Source of the DNA: Colius striatus | Taxonomy: Eukaryota; Chordata; Aves; Coliiformes; Coliidae | DNA: 64,000 nucleotides | Assembly (NCBI RefSeq): GCF_028858725.1 | Contig: NC_084769.1 | Coordinates: 9,921,501 to 9,985,500 of the forward strand | Direction: 5' to 3' | Shown here: positions 1-12,400 of the stretch, one piece after another | How the letters are laid out: each line of letters starts with the position of its first letter | Numbering within the stretch: position 1 is the stretch's first letter | Notes under the pieces: generated by a model | Database searches by the model: none | What the model was told of the DNA's origin: nothing | The model's input: the letters and a program-made list of their open reading frames with translations, nothing else | Position numbers and translations under genes: made by a program

Positions 1-2825
1 CTAGGTGTGAACAGGTCATTTTCCTGCATGCCAAGTTTAAAAATAGAGATATGCTGTGAGAACCATTCATCTGCAGGATGAATGCTCAGGGAAACAGCAG
101 CAAGACATTGAATAACGTGCATCAAACTAAACATGGTGAGCTGCAGAAGAAAGGCTGAGGACCTTTACACACAAATGTGACACAGAGGTCTGTTACCACT
201 AACTTAAAAAATGAAAAACCTTTCCTTTATAATACTGACAAATATGAAGAGTGAGAATGTAGCTGGACATTTGGAAGAATTTATTGTTTTCTTCCTTTGC
301 TTGGCTCTGCAATAAGTTCTGGTAGCAACTTAATAAACATTAGCTAGCTTCTGCATCTGCTTATCTTATTCAGCATTGCCTAAAAGAATTCATGCATGCT
401 ATTATTGTTAAAATTACCATTAGCCAGTGAGGGGGTGTTTAAGACAGTTTGAAATGGCTGTAAGGTAAAAGCAAGAATTTGCCCAACAGAAGACAAAGTG
501 TTAGTCCAAACAATGTATAAACCTGATGTGGTCATGAATAATACATGCTCTTGGTCTCCATATACTTGCTATTCCCATGCACCTTGCTGCAGTTCAAGAG
601 AAGGAGTGGTAACACTGAGAAGCATCAATGGGAGTCCAAAAGCCATGATGACTATGGAGATGCAAGATTATTTGTTTGCAGGAATTAAAACTGTCACTTG
701 GTTCTGGCAAATAATTGAAGGCAAAACATGATTTTCCTAAGTTCTGTTTGAATAGGACTGGGACAATAAGGATAGATTAAATTTAAGTCACTTTTATGGT
801 CTCCTGTGTCAGAGTTTCTGGTGCTTATTCTACAGAAAAAACATATAGAAAGAATGAAGATTTTTCATGCTTGCAGTCAACAGCTCAAAAGGAATTGATA
901 TCTAATACTGCCATGCAGCAATTATTTCTCCAGTAAGAACAGACAATCACATATCTTAGTACAGTGATACCCCACTGGAATATAAGCTGATGTAACACTG
1001 TCTTTTGTCAGGTTAGGTGAACAGAGACCAAAAGCACCACAGCCAGTTAAAACCATCTGGATCCCTTGTGGAGGCTCTGGGTTGAACAAGAATGGTGACA
1101 GATAGGTTAAGGAAAAAACTAACAGAGACAAACTAGGTCATGCAGTCTGTAAATTGCTGCTTTTTTTACTGATTAAACATACAGGGAAAAAATGTGGTTT
1201 GTTTTTAAGATATTTTTCTCTGAACCAGCCTGCCTTCAGATGAAGTACACAGCCATAGGAAGGCTCAGTAGTCATTGGCTGCTCCCATGTCTCACCAGAG
1301 AACAGAGAACTGTAGTTCAGGTATGTTGAAACAGCCAGGTAACAAAACTGCACTAAGGCTAATCTGACCACAGTTCCCCCTGGATTTATGTGATTGTTCA
1401 AGATCTGGCACCTGAAAGAAAAGGCTCTGGAAGATACCAGAGAGGTCAAGCACGCAATGACTTCTTGTGCCAGGAAGACAAGAAGCCTGACTCTTCTATC
1501 ACTTCATTTTAAATTTTTGGACTATTCTGGGGCAGAATAGAAATTGTGATCACCAGTACCATTGAATTGATGCATTAAGAAAGACTGCCATCTCCTGGTT
1601 TCTTCAACAACAGTCTTCCTCGGGGGAGAAAAAAAAGACTTGGTTTAGTTAACGCTTATGGCTGATCATAAAGTTATGCTTGCTCTGAACTTTAAGGGAA
1701 AATGTCACTGATAATAAAGGACAGGCAAGTGAAAGTTGGAAAGGCTAATGCATTATGACTACACTATATAGGTTAAGCCAACGTATGCAATAATTATAAC
1801 TATCACAGCTTGACATAGTTTATAAAGGCTTGGACTGTAAAAGCTCAGAGTCCAATAACACAAGCCATTGAGCATTCTCTTACTGAGTGCTGACTGTCTG
1901 AGCTCCTGCTGAGCTTCAATCAAAAAAAGCAATATTACATAACAGACTAACCACTGTCATTCTCAGGTATATTAAAACTTTAAATGGCAATCTGAAAGGG
2001 TTTCTAAAGTAACTCATGCTGTTTTTAAGGACATGCAGAATTATGCAAAGCAGAAGAGTAGTGTAAAGCTAAGGATATAGGAGCATACTAATAACATTGG
2101 GCAGAGAAGGGGTGAGACACTTCAAGGAAACCACTGGTAAGTGCATCCCTAACTGTATCTTGCAGGAACTGTGAGAATTAACTCATATGACATTTTCTTG
2201 AAGGGATTCTGTTATTCACCATGGGCTAAAAGCACACTCAGGTATCACAGATTATTTGCTTAATATTCACTGTTTAGTTTCCTCCTCTGCCCATTGATGA
2301 CAATCTGGTGCTCTAAGATGTATATTTTGTAACAAAACAGTATTTTACTATCACTTGCATATAATACACTTTTGCTTAATTAGTATTACAATAGTGTCCA
2401 GAGCTACCTGAAACACACAGGCCCTCTCAGTTATAGGTCCTATACAAACATAGTTTTTTGCATTAGTCCTTGCTTCAAGAACTTGCTATCTAAATACAAA
2501 CAGACAGTGGAGGTAAAGAAATAGGGGTATTCTCATGTTACAATTTAAAACAAATAATCATAAATGGCATGATAGGCTTGACTTAGAAATATTCAGCAAG
2601 GTGTAGAAAATTTTCTAGAGAAACGTTGTTCTTTGATAAGTAAACAAAGGAACACGTGTGATGGACAACTTAAAAAATCCTCCATTCTCTTTCCTCGCCA
2701 GCTAAGAGTATTTTTGTGTTGGAGCCATGCCACAGCCAGGGTGATATCTTGTTTCCACTCCATCCACAAAATGCCACAGATGTCTCCATCCAGCTGCCAT
2801 ACACTCAGAACATCCAAAGCCTTAC
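1..2825. other. Intergenic, no gene seen
   Basis: AT-rich sequence with only short open frames that have no recognisable protein similarity. The one item of note is a 13-of-14 match to the CTCF core on the minus strand at 1585-1598. No RNA gene or complete repeat was recognised. Confidence 0.6.
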
Positions 2826-3042
2826 CTCTCCCCTTCAAAAAACTATTTCACTGTTGAGGTGAGGGAGCCCTGGCACAGGTTGCCCAGAGGAGTTGTGGAC
2901 TCTCCTTCCTTGGAGATCTTCAAGACCCACCTGGACATGTTCCTATGCAACTTGATCTAGATTGACCTGCTTCTGCAGAGAGGTTGGACTAGATGATCTC
3001 TAAAGGTCCCTTCCAACCCTTACCATTCTATGATTCTATGAT
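2826..3042 (+). mobile_element. CR1 LINE, 3' end fragment
   Basis: This is the 3' untranslated end of a CR1 retrotransposon, about 215 bp. It carries the hallmark CR1 string 'gaggtgagggagccctggcac' and then 'ggttggactagatgatctc', and ends in two ATTCTATG octamer units. The element is severely 5'-truncated, as is usual for CR1. A TAGA microsatellite starts directly after the tail. Confidence 0.93.
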
Positions 3043-3045
3043 AGA

Positions 3046-3113
3046 CATAAATATATAAATAGAAAATAGATAGATATTAGATAGATAGATAAGATAGCTA
3101 TTAGATAGACAGC
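3046..3113. repeat. (TAGA)n microsatellite
   Basis: Imperfect tetranucleotide array of TAGA/GATA units, interrupted by single-base changes. It begins a few bases after the 3' tail of the neighbouring CR1 copy. Confidence 0.85.
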
Positions 3114-3126
3114 TATTCCTTATGTA

Positions 3127-5890
3127 TCTCTAGTCTATCAAGGATTTTTATACCTTTTGTATACCTTATCACCATCTATCTGAAATGACACAACTGAAAT
3201 CAATGACTACTCTTGTGTTACGTTGTTAATCAACAGAAGTTAGTTAATGGTAAGTAGGGGCAAAGATTTTGAATTTGGCTTTAATGATGAATTCACTCTG
3301 GGAAATAAAATGCTGACGTTGGCAGCCCATTACAAACATTCATCTTCAAGGATAAATTCAGAGTATCTAATACTGACTTACTCAGTTCTATAAAGGCTTT
3401 GCTACTCCAAAAGATGGTTCCCTACAATCGTTCTTGCAAAATCATGTGTAGAGAATTTGAAGCACTTCGACAACAACTCAATAGCCATTTGAGAAAATTC
3501 TATTGTTAATAAGGATTGTCTGCTAAGTCAAGCAATTAGGAATGAATCTATTGGACAGAAACAAGACAGGTTCCAGGAGGAATCTGTATGATAGGTAAAA
3601 AATGCCAAACTTTGGAGAAAAACTATCAATGTGAGTTAATGGTTTATTGTCTAGACCTGCCACAAGAAAATTGTCATTATTATCTTCTGTGTCTTCTTTT
3701 TAGTGGCTTTCCACAACTGCAGCCTGACAAAGACAAAAAGAAAGAAGCTCATAAAACATGTTTTGAAATTTCCAGAGAAGCACACTTCTCTGCAAACTCT
3801 AAGCAACATCTTTTACAAGATACTGAGACAAAGCAATGTTGGAGCACCTGGTACCTTGCTACCTAATGAAATCTGTAATTTCTGAACTCTTACACACAAG
3901 ACCATGACATCTGCTCACATAGATGCAAGATCAGCATTTAGCCACAAAGTTTTCCTGAAAATAACCAACTGACATAGCCAATATATTCTGCTCAGTGGGA
4001 TCTAACATAACTTCTCAGGACAGTTTATCAATTTGGGGCACCAATGCAATTTCATGAAGGCTTGCCAAGTCAGCAAGACCTGGCATGGGCACTGAGGTGA
4101 GTTCTTTATTTATGGTTTTACCTGGCCAGGACTTCCAGATCCTAATTCTTGACAGAGCTGGAGGTGTGGTGACGTAGGTGAAAGCACGTAGTGATGATTC
4201 TGACACTGTTGGTTAAGATAGGAACATGGGGACCATGCCATGCCCAAATAGCTCCCTCAATTTAAATATCAGCATCAGTTCCCTCCTGCCCAGAGTTTCA
4301 ACTCACTCTATCTGCACAATGACTATATTCCCGAAAGGAGCACTGCCTGGGTTAAATCTGGATCTAAATAAAAAACCTAGTCATATATATATATCTAAAT
4401 TAGTACAGAGCCATATCTACTTAAAATATGTCCTGCAGACACAATACAAGGTAGCCAGGAAAAAAATATGTCCAGAACCTAACTTACATTCAATTATACT
4501 AAAGAACTTTTAGCTGCTTAAAACTGAGTCTTCAAGTGAGTTCCCCTGGAGTTTTACACACAAAACTTGCTGAAGATGGTTCAAGTTTCTTTTCAAACGC
4601 AGATGGTGGAGGGGACAGTTATCCTTTCAACCTGGTAAGCTGGTGTCCAGATCTGTTATCCAGTTTGTGAAAGTCTGGACAAGATCATACAATTCATATT
4701 CTGAAGCTCTAGCAAAAGAAGTTTAATTCTTATTCTTATCTAGTCTTATCCTGGTGATTCATATGACTTCTGCAAGACAATTACAGATGGTAAGAAAAAA
4801 ATAAATGTTCGTTTCACCTCTACCATCAGTAGCTTTTAAAAAACAATTCTATGCAATAAATACTTCAAAATGAATATAACCCTGCAGTTTATTCTGCTTT
4901 ACAGTATTCTGTGTTGGAGGCTGAACCTTCTGCACAATGGTTACTAGTTAAAAGCAAAGTGATCTGCTGTAAATTCCTGTACGTTTGTGCCATCTGCTGG
5001 TTAAGAAGGCTCTGAAGGGCGCTGCATTTCACCTGCAGGAATCACTCTTCGAAAGAAGATGAAAATCCGACAAGCAGGAGGACACTAGAAGGAAAGGTCA
5101 TGCTGCCTATCACTGGAATCAAGGTGCAGCTGGGAGCTCCAGCTGGAAAGAGCTCTAAACAGAGCTCCAAGAAAACCATGCCTTGGTAATTACAAGGTCA
5201 CAGGTTTGGCCCACTCACTAGTGCTGACGTGACAGTGAAAATCCAAGGGATTGCTATGTTCTTTGTGCACATCTGGAGGAACAGACAGTGAACCAGGTGG
5301 TTATTGAAGATGCAGGACTTGACTGAGGCACATCTGGGTCCTTTATCTCCAGGTTTTGGGCTGGGTGCATACCTGAAAGTTTCACCAACTTTAGTGTTGG
5401 AAATCAGCACGAAAGTTTGCACTACCATGTGCTGCATCCCCAAGGGATGCCAGCAGAGCTAATAGCCAATGGGGATCACCACGTTCAGCTGCTGTCTGCA
5501 GTTTGGCACACAGCAGTTATCTCCAGCCCCTCCAGCCTGCACGAGAGGACTTGCAGGGAGACTCTCAAATCACCTTTCCTATCGGTACTAAATTTGGAAC
5601 CACACAGGTTCCAACTGGTAAACTCAGAGGTGACTCTGAATCGCCCAAGTCTAGTTAACTCAGAATTGCTGGAGTAAAAAGAAAGCCAAGAACTTTTAAG
5701 CACTGTCTAAACAGATTGTGTGATGGAGAGAGAATTCATATTTTTAGGTCATATTGACATCTGTAAGGATAAGAAACCACAAATATAATGCAACACGGGG
5801 CTAGAGGATGAGAACACCTGCTGTTATCATTGCATAATGTCTACTAACATCCTGCTGAGAAGCCTCTTATTTTACACGTGAATACACAGC
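3127..5890. other. Intergenic, upstream flank of DDX18
   Basis: No gene recognised. Short open frames at 3588-3866, 4226-4513 and 5417-5677 have no familiar motif and lack convincing splice context. The stretch holds a CTCF-like motif at 4987-5000 and a CACGTG E-box at 5875-5880, just before the CpG island. Confidence 0.55.
4987..5000 (-). promoter_or_regulatory. CTCF-like binding motif
   Basis: Read on the minus strand, the 14 bases CCAGCAGATGGCAC match the CTCF core consensus CCASYAGRKGGCRS at all positions, and the three preceding bases (TAA) also fit the wider consensus. The site lies about 1.3 kb before the DDX18 start codon. A single motif match does not prove occupancy. Confidence 0.5.
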
Positions 5891-6219
5891 ATCACTGCAG
5901 ATGCCCCGCAGGGCTTCTTCCTCCCGTTGCCATTGAACACCTGTAACCACGAGTGGAGGCAACACCACCGGGCAAATGGGTCCTGTGGGGCACGAGGTGT
6001 CTGTGGTGGCGATGGCAGCTCCCTTCCCGCGGGTAAAACAGGCGCGTTCCCGCTCGCTGGCTGAGCAGGAGAGCCCGCAGCTCACGGGCGGCTCGGTGTC
6101 CCCGGCCGAGGCTCACGGGCACAGCCCGCACCGCGCCACCGCGGCACGCGTCCGGCGAGGCGCTGTGTCCGCCGCTCCAGCGGAGGGCGCTGCGGGCCGC
6201 CCGTCGGGCCCCGCGGCGT

Positions 6220-6241
6220 GGGGGGGGGGGGGGGGGGGGGG
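6220..6241 (+). repeat. 22-base G homopolymer in DDX18 promoter/5'UTR
   Basis: An uninterrupted run of 22 guanines ends 81 bp before the DDX18 ATG. It could form a G-quadruplex on the plus strand. Homopolymers of this length are also frequent sites of length error in assemblies. Confidence 0.95.
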
Positions 6242-6287
6242 TGTCCGGCGGGGCCCGGATGAGCCGCAGCGCGCCGCCGTCCGCCCG

Positions 6288-6293
6288 CACGTG
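6288..6293. promoter_or_regulatory. Canonical E-box (CACGTG)
   Basis: Palindromic CACGTG in GC-rich flanks, 30 bp before the DDX18 start codon. DDX18 is also known as MrDb, a Myc-regulated DEAD-box gene, so a Myc/Max-type E-box here fits established regulation. Occupancy is inferred. Confidence 0.6.
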
Positions 6294-6322
6294 TGGCCGC
6301 GCAGCGCCGGGACGCGGCCGCG

Positions 6323-6440
6323 ATGTCCGTGTCAGTGGCTGCCAGCAACCTGCCCATGCGGCTGCTCCGCAGGAAGATTCACAAACGCAACCTGAAGCTG
6401 CGGCAGCGCAACCTGAAGCTGCGAGCTGCCGACGGGGCAG
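6323..6440 (+). CDS. DDX18: DDX18 coding exon 1 (residues 1-39)
   Basis: Encodes the conserved basic N-terminus, with the motif RNLKLR repeated twice seven residues apart. The donor is at GT 6441 and the exon leaves one base of a split glycine codon. Confidence 0.93.
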
Positions 6441-9400
6441 GTACAACGGGGCTGGGGCTGGGCGGGCGGCCCTGCGGAGCGTCATCCCGGCTGCGCAGCC
6501 CGCGCTAACTTTGTGGGGTATTTTCCCTCTCTCTCTGGAACGTGTCTGTGCCAGGTGAGGCAGCATCGCAGGCTCTCCCGGAGGAGGAGGTGGAGGAGGC
6601 GGTGACGGCCCCTGAGGTAGAAGCGACAGCCGCCGGAGCGGCCTCGGAGGGTGCGGAGAGTGGCGGCCCCCGCGGCGGGGAGGAGAGGAAGAGGAAGAAG
6701 AAGAAGAGGAAAGCGGCGGCTACTGTGGAAGGTGGTGCGTTATCTTAACAAATACAGCTTGTCCCACAGGGCTGAGTTATTGTTGGCATCTGCTTTCGTT
6801 TTTCACCCCGTCGGAGTGTATTTGTGTCTGGACTCTCAGCAGTCACATGTGCTGGTTTGGCGTTCCTTTTAAAGCCCTGGAAGCCTTCAGTATCACCCGT
6901 TTTTTTACCCTGATATTTGAACTCTAATATACAACCGATTTAATTAAGTGGAGATGGTTTGTGCTGGTTTATTGTACACAGTCTTTTAAAGCAGAGCTTT
7001 AATAGGCAGTTTCTGTGCTTGAATGTCACATAGAATCACAGAATCTTAAGGGCTGGAAGGGGCCTCGAAAGATGATCTAGTCCTTGATACTTCTCACAGT
7101 TATGTAAATAAATGCTTTCATACCATTCTCTGAGGATTTGGGCACTTTAGAACATGCATTATATTTCACATAACTGAAGCACAATCCATATGGGAAACTT
7201 GATGTTTGCATTATAGATAGGAAAAAATGTTATAACTTGTTTCTCATTTCCACAGAAAACTTCAGATAGTATGCATCAAGCATCATTGTTTGCTGTGCAA
7301 AGTGAACTGTGTGCAAGGAACTTCTGAGTGTTTTGCTCTCTGCTTCAGAAAGATCCCTAGAAAGCCCTGCTTCTCCCCCTCCCACCCCTGGAAAAAGGGC
7401 TGTGTTTGTGGCTTATAGACTGAAGGTGTTTGCTCTGTGGCACAACTTTTAATGATGAACCTGTCCTTCATAGCTCTAACTGACATGTCTTCTGTAAAAT
7501 AACACTCTAGATGCAGAAACTAAGAAAGCAAAAACTGAAGCAGCTGAACCTGTGGAGGTAGAAGATGAAGATAAGGAGGATTCTGGAGAGAAAGAAGTGG
7601 AAGAGGAGGAGGATGAAGTGCCCAGTTTACCGCTAGGCCTCACAGGTATCTTGTGTTTTCTTTTTCATACAAAAACTCGAGATCTATTTAAAACATATAT
7701 ACACACATATGTGTAACTGTAGAGGAGAAAGTCAACAAAGAGCAAGATGGAAGTGTATGACTAGGAAATTTGGCATGAGAAGCAGTGTACTTGTCCAATT
7801 TGAACAACCCGGTGCAGTATTCTTAGGAACATGTGACTACAATTATTTTCTTAATGTCTTCAGATTTCATGGTGGAAAGGAAAAAGAAGAAAATCTCAGA
7901 GAACAGATGGAGTTAAGTAACTTTTGAATGTTTTTCCTTTCCACCCCACTCACTTCAGGTGCTTTTGAAGACAATTCTTTTACTTCTCTGGCTGGTCTTG
8001 TCAGTGAGAATACACTGAAAGGCATAAATGACATGGGTTTTACACACATGACTGAAATTCAGCATAAAAGTATCAAGCCACTTTTGGAAGGCAGGTAAGA
8101 AACACACCTTTTTAATCACTATAGCGATCTCGAATGTTGTGTAAGTTTTGCTAGCAAGCTAAGTTTTGTGTATTTTGTTTATAGACAAGTTAACAAAGTA
8201 CATTGCATGTGACCAAATACTGAGGGTAAACTCCCGGAAGCTGCATTGCTTTTGACAGGGAGGTCTGTTTTCATGAGCCTAGGTGTCAGTGAGTCTCAAA
8301 GGTGTCATCTCATGCTGTCACTAGAGACCCTAGTGCCCAGCTGCTGTGGACCACATCTGCCACTATGCTTCTAATACTTGTAATTTCCCACGTGATGGTT
8401 TTACATTGTCAAAGTTTTTCAAAATGGGATTGTTCTTTTCTCTGTCCAGACAACTAAATCCTTCTTTTTCTAACTTTGCTGCACACAGGGATATTTTAGC
8501 GGCTGCAAAAACAGGCAGTGGCAAAACACTCGCGTTTCTTATTCCTGCAGTAGAACTCATCTACAAGCTAAAATTCATGCCTAGAAACGGTAAGGCTCTT
8601 CATTACACAGTTGAATTTTACTGAGGCACTGACATATAAAGAAGGGGCGAGGAGGGGAATGGGATCAGCTGAAACTTCTTACCTGATGGGATTTTTGGTT
8701 TTTAGGAACGGGTGTTATCATTCTTTCTCCTACTCGTGAGCTCGCTATGCAAACCTACGGAGTTCTTAAAGAACTCATGAATCACCATGTGCACACCTAT
8801 GGTCTGATAATGGGGGGTAGCAACAGATCAGCAGAAGCCCAGAAACTTGGAAATGGCATCAACATCATTGTAGCAACACCAGGAAGACTGCTGGATCATA
8901 TGCAGGTAGATCAAATATTGATGTCTAATCTGCATTTTTTAAACATAATGAAACTCCTGTTCATGTCTGACTCTGAATTTGTTAATCTTCCAGAACACTC
9001 CAGGTTTCATGTACAAGAACTTGCAGTGTTTGGTAATTGATGAGGCGGATCGTATCTTGGAGGTTGGATTTGAAGAGGAAATGAAACAGATCATAAAACT
9101 TCTACCAAGTAAGAAGGAAAAAGGAAAACATGTCTTGGAAATCAGTTGGCTAATGTGTCTTCTTTACCACTCAGTTATTATAGGAGAAGTCATTCATTTT
9201 TTTGGTTCTATAAACGCACTTGAGAGTGAATGTTTTCCTTTGTCCTTTTTTCTGCTAGCTAGTATATATTACTTTAATTAACATCCTTTATCTGAAGGAC
9301 AGTTTTCTTATGCAATTTAGGGATATAATTCTATTCACATAAGATCCTTTTAGTTTAACATCTACATTTTCTCATTTATCTTCCTCTGTCTGTTTATTTC

Positions 9401-12400
9401 CTCTAATATACTATTTCCTAATAAGGCTTAAATAAGGGAAAAGGCCTTCTGACTTGCAGTTCAGGTTTTCTTTGTACCTCTGTACAGTATCTTAAGGAAG
9501 TCTATGTACTTAACTAAAAATGTTCTAATTTTTCATTGAGTTACTCCTTGTAATTGATGTATAAACACATTCCTCGAAGCTCTCCATTTAACTTCCAAAA
9601 TGCATGAAAAAAAATCCCTGTGGAAATAATACATAAAAAAATCTCCAATAAATATTCTGAGGTTTCACATCTTCAATATTAAAATTCAGGTCTGTGTGTT
9701 GCAAATGTAGATGTATAATGCTAATTAGTAACATCCTGTGAAGAATGTTAATGAACAGGGCTGAAAATGGAAAGGGAAGGAAGAGTGGGGAAAATGACAT
9801 GTTCTTCATGAAGTGGAAAATTATAGATAAAAGAAAACTTCAATTTGCCTGAGTTCAGTTTGGTTTTGTCCTGTTGGGAAGGAAGTTTTATCTTACAACA
9901 GACACTTCAAAATAGAAAAAAAAAAAAAAAACAAAAATTGTGGCACTGGTTGTTCAGCAAGAAAACTGCTGTTCTTCAGTTGTGAAGTGGAACAGGCTAA
10001 GTTTGCATTTTTCATGTGCTCATGTAGCAAGGAAATGTGACAGAATCAGAATATATATTTGAGCTAAGAGATGAGAGACAGGCAGGAAAATTCCTAGCCT
10101 TGCTTATAAGACCATTGCAGTCACTGAGGCTCAGTACAGATGTACTGCCATGTGACTGAAGAGTGTGCACCAGTGTGTATGTTCATGTGTATGTTCTGGA
10201 CTGATTTTGCAAGACAAATGGTGACCACACACTTCAACATGCTTATTCTTTCACAGTCTTTTAATTTCTCTTTTTACCAAAACCATCTTAATATTCGTAG
10301 GAATTAATTTATAGTTAGAATTACAATGTCAGGCTCTGATTTAAATCATTCTTTTGTGTCTAAATTGGAGTGCAAATGATTGTTAATGTTTTCCCAGAAG
10401 GAAAGAATGTTGTGTTTTGATAGCTGTTAGGATTTTGGGGGTGGGGGCAGCCTAAGTAAATGTCTTGTACAATCAATGGTACAACTACCCCTGCCTCTAT
10501 GTCTGTAGCAGTATGTTTGAGTTAGAATGTAATTGAAGTAGAAGACTTGCACAGGGAAGTCTGCCCCTAGAGATTTCACAGACTTGCTATTTGAATTCTC
10601 CTTTAGAAAATCAGGCTGTCTTTCAAAATAACTCTTTCTTTCAGAGCGCAGACAGACGATGCTTTTTTCTGCCACACAAACCAGAAAGGTTGAAGATCTG
10701 GCAAAGATCTCTCTGAAGAAAGAGCCACTGTATGTTGGGGTTGATGATAACAAGGAGACAGCAACAGTAGATGGTCTCGAACAGGTAAAAACACAAATGT
10801 TAGTAAAAGGGTTATGATCTGTAGGTATCAAGACCTGTGTGTTTCTAACTGGGCTGTACAAGCACTCCCTCAAAGGGCGTTCACCATCCCAATAGGCAAA
10901 AGCTATCATTTGTCTAAAGGTTTTATTCAGACTGCTAACAATAGTTGCATGCAACTATCTAGTCAATGTTTGCAGGACAGATGGAGTAAAATCTCATTAA
11001 ATAGTTGTTTACACTTACCTGTTCCTATCTGTATTGCATACTCAAGCTCCTGTTTTTTTCTAATGGTATTTTGCTCATTACTGGGTAGAGATACAAATGC
11101 TTCAGCTATATTTCATTTTTGCTGCTTCAGGTAATAGCTCAGTGTTGATGCACAGTTTTCACAGTGAAATTACTTTTCACTGAACTTAGATTGGAGAATT
11201 AAAAAAATACTTCTTCATATTCCAAGTTAGGACAGTAAGTTTCTTTAGGAGTTTCATATGCCAAGGTGTGAGACAGGTGATAGACTGAATGGTTTGGCCT
11301 AATGTATCTGGAAAAAAATAACTAGTTGGCATATTTGGTTCACAGCATACCACTTCCCTGATTTAATTGTGCTGCTGAAACAAAAGTTTGTTCCATACTC
11401 TTGAATTAACAATGTTTTAACATTTTCCAGGGGTATGTGGTGTGTCCATCTGAAAAAAGGTTCCTTTTGCTGTTCACATTCCTCAAGAAGAACCGGAAGA
11501 AGAAACTAATGGTGTTTTTTTCTTCATGTATGTCAGTGAAGTACCACTATGAATTACTCAACTATATTGATCTGCCTGTTTTGGCCATTCATGTAAGTGT
11601 TTAATTAATAGTTCCTGTAAATTGTCACTGACCTCCCATTTGCCTTGTTTATTTCAGTCCAGTTTCTACAACACCCTTCTCACAAAATTGATGATGGTCT
11701 TGATTAGTCTGTAGAGACGAAGCAAAGACTTAATGTAATCAACACTTCAGTATTGTTCATCTTGCTGTTTTCCAAAGCAGGGCTGATCTTTATTTATGCT
11801 CTGTATGTGGAAGGCTTTCTTTTTTCTTTCAAGGGGTTGCCTTTTGCAAGCACTAAAACTCAATTTCTGAAGCAAAGCTATTTCCAGAGCAATCCAAACA
11901 CTGATCCACAAAGCGCTGGGTGGTTTTTGTAAGGCCAGGGTGATGCTTAGTTTTACTGTGCCAATTCTTACCATTTGGATATTTTAGTCTTTTGCCAAAA
12001 CAAAAAAAACCCGTAGTTTAAGAGAAAGAATTGACTGAAAGTTTATGAAAAAGTTACAACTGACTGCAAATGTCTTTATTTTGTTCTTTTTGAGATGTTT
12101 TTTGCTGTACTTTGATGGAACTATTAGAACTATGGTCTGTGTTTGGGTGCTTTTTAGCTTGTAATGAATCTAACACATCACTAGACTTGCCAATGTCCTT
12201 TTTCTGAACTTGAGGCATTTATGCAGCCCTCCTGAAAAGAAAGCTTATGCAACCCAATTTTTGATACTTTGTAAGATGTGTGACCTCTGAGAGATAGTAC
12301 TTCATGCAGCCCATGCTGTTGAATGGTTAGCATTGTTTCTTGGCTGCAAAATGGTCCTGCTTGTTCTGTACCAGTTAATGATACAGAAAGATGCCTCTGG

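Larger units (their letters stand above)
5895..6760. promoter_or_regulatory. DDX18: CpG island and promoter of DDX18
   Basis: Base composition changes abruptly from AT-rich to GC- and CpG-rich near 5895 and reverts near 6760. The island covers the presumed start region, exon 1, the 114-bp intron 1 and exon 2 of DDX18. It contains a 22-base G run (6220-6241) and a CACGTG E-box (6288-6293). No TATA box was seen, as expected for a housekeeping promoter. The exact transcription start cannot be fixed from sequence alone. Confidence 0.85.

Noticed and set aside
4015-4206. Minus-strand open frame with a donor-like GAG/GTGAGT on the opposite strand
   Set aside because: No similarity recognised, and the splice-like signal is on the other strand, so nothing links them.
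6293-6322. A 10-codon N-terminal extension of DDX18 starting at GTG
   Set aside because: GTG is an unlikely start here, the extension is not in known DDX18 proteins, and the ATG at 6323 has a good context.
5892-6566. A 224-codon minus-strand open frame across the DDX18 promoter and exon 1
   Set aside because: It is Ala/Arg/Pro-rich, as expected from CpG-rich DNA read in any frame, contains a Pro run from the G tract, and overlaps a real coding exon antisense.
7451-7483. An ATGATGA box followed by CTGA in DDX18 intron 2, possible C/D snoRNA
   Set aside because: The two boxes are only about 30 bases apart, too short for a C/D snoRNA, and no terminal stem flanks them.
9915-9931. A-run in DDX18 intron 7, possible retrocopy tail
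   Set aside because: No gene-like or SINE-like body precedes it. It is a simple homopolymer.
10427-10954. A 175-codon minus-strand open frame over DDX18 exon 8
   Set aside because: It spans a well-supported exon and both flanking introns antisense and has no recognisable domain.
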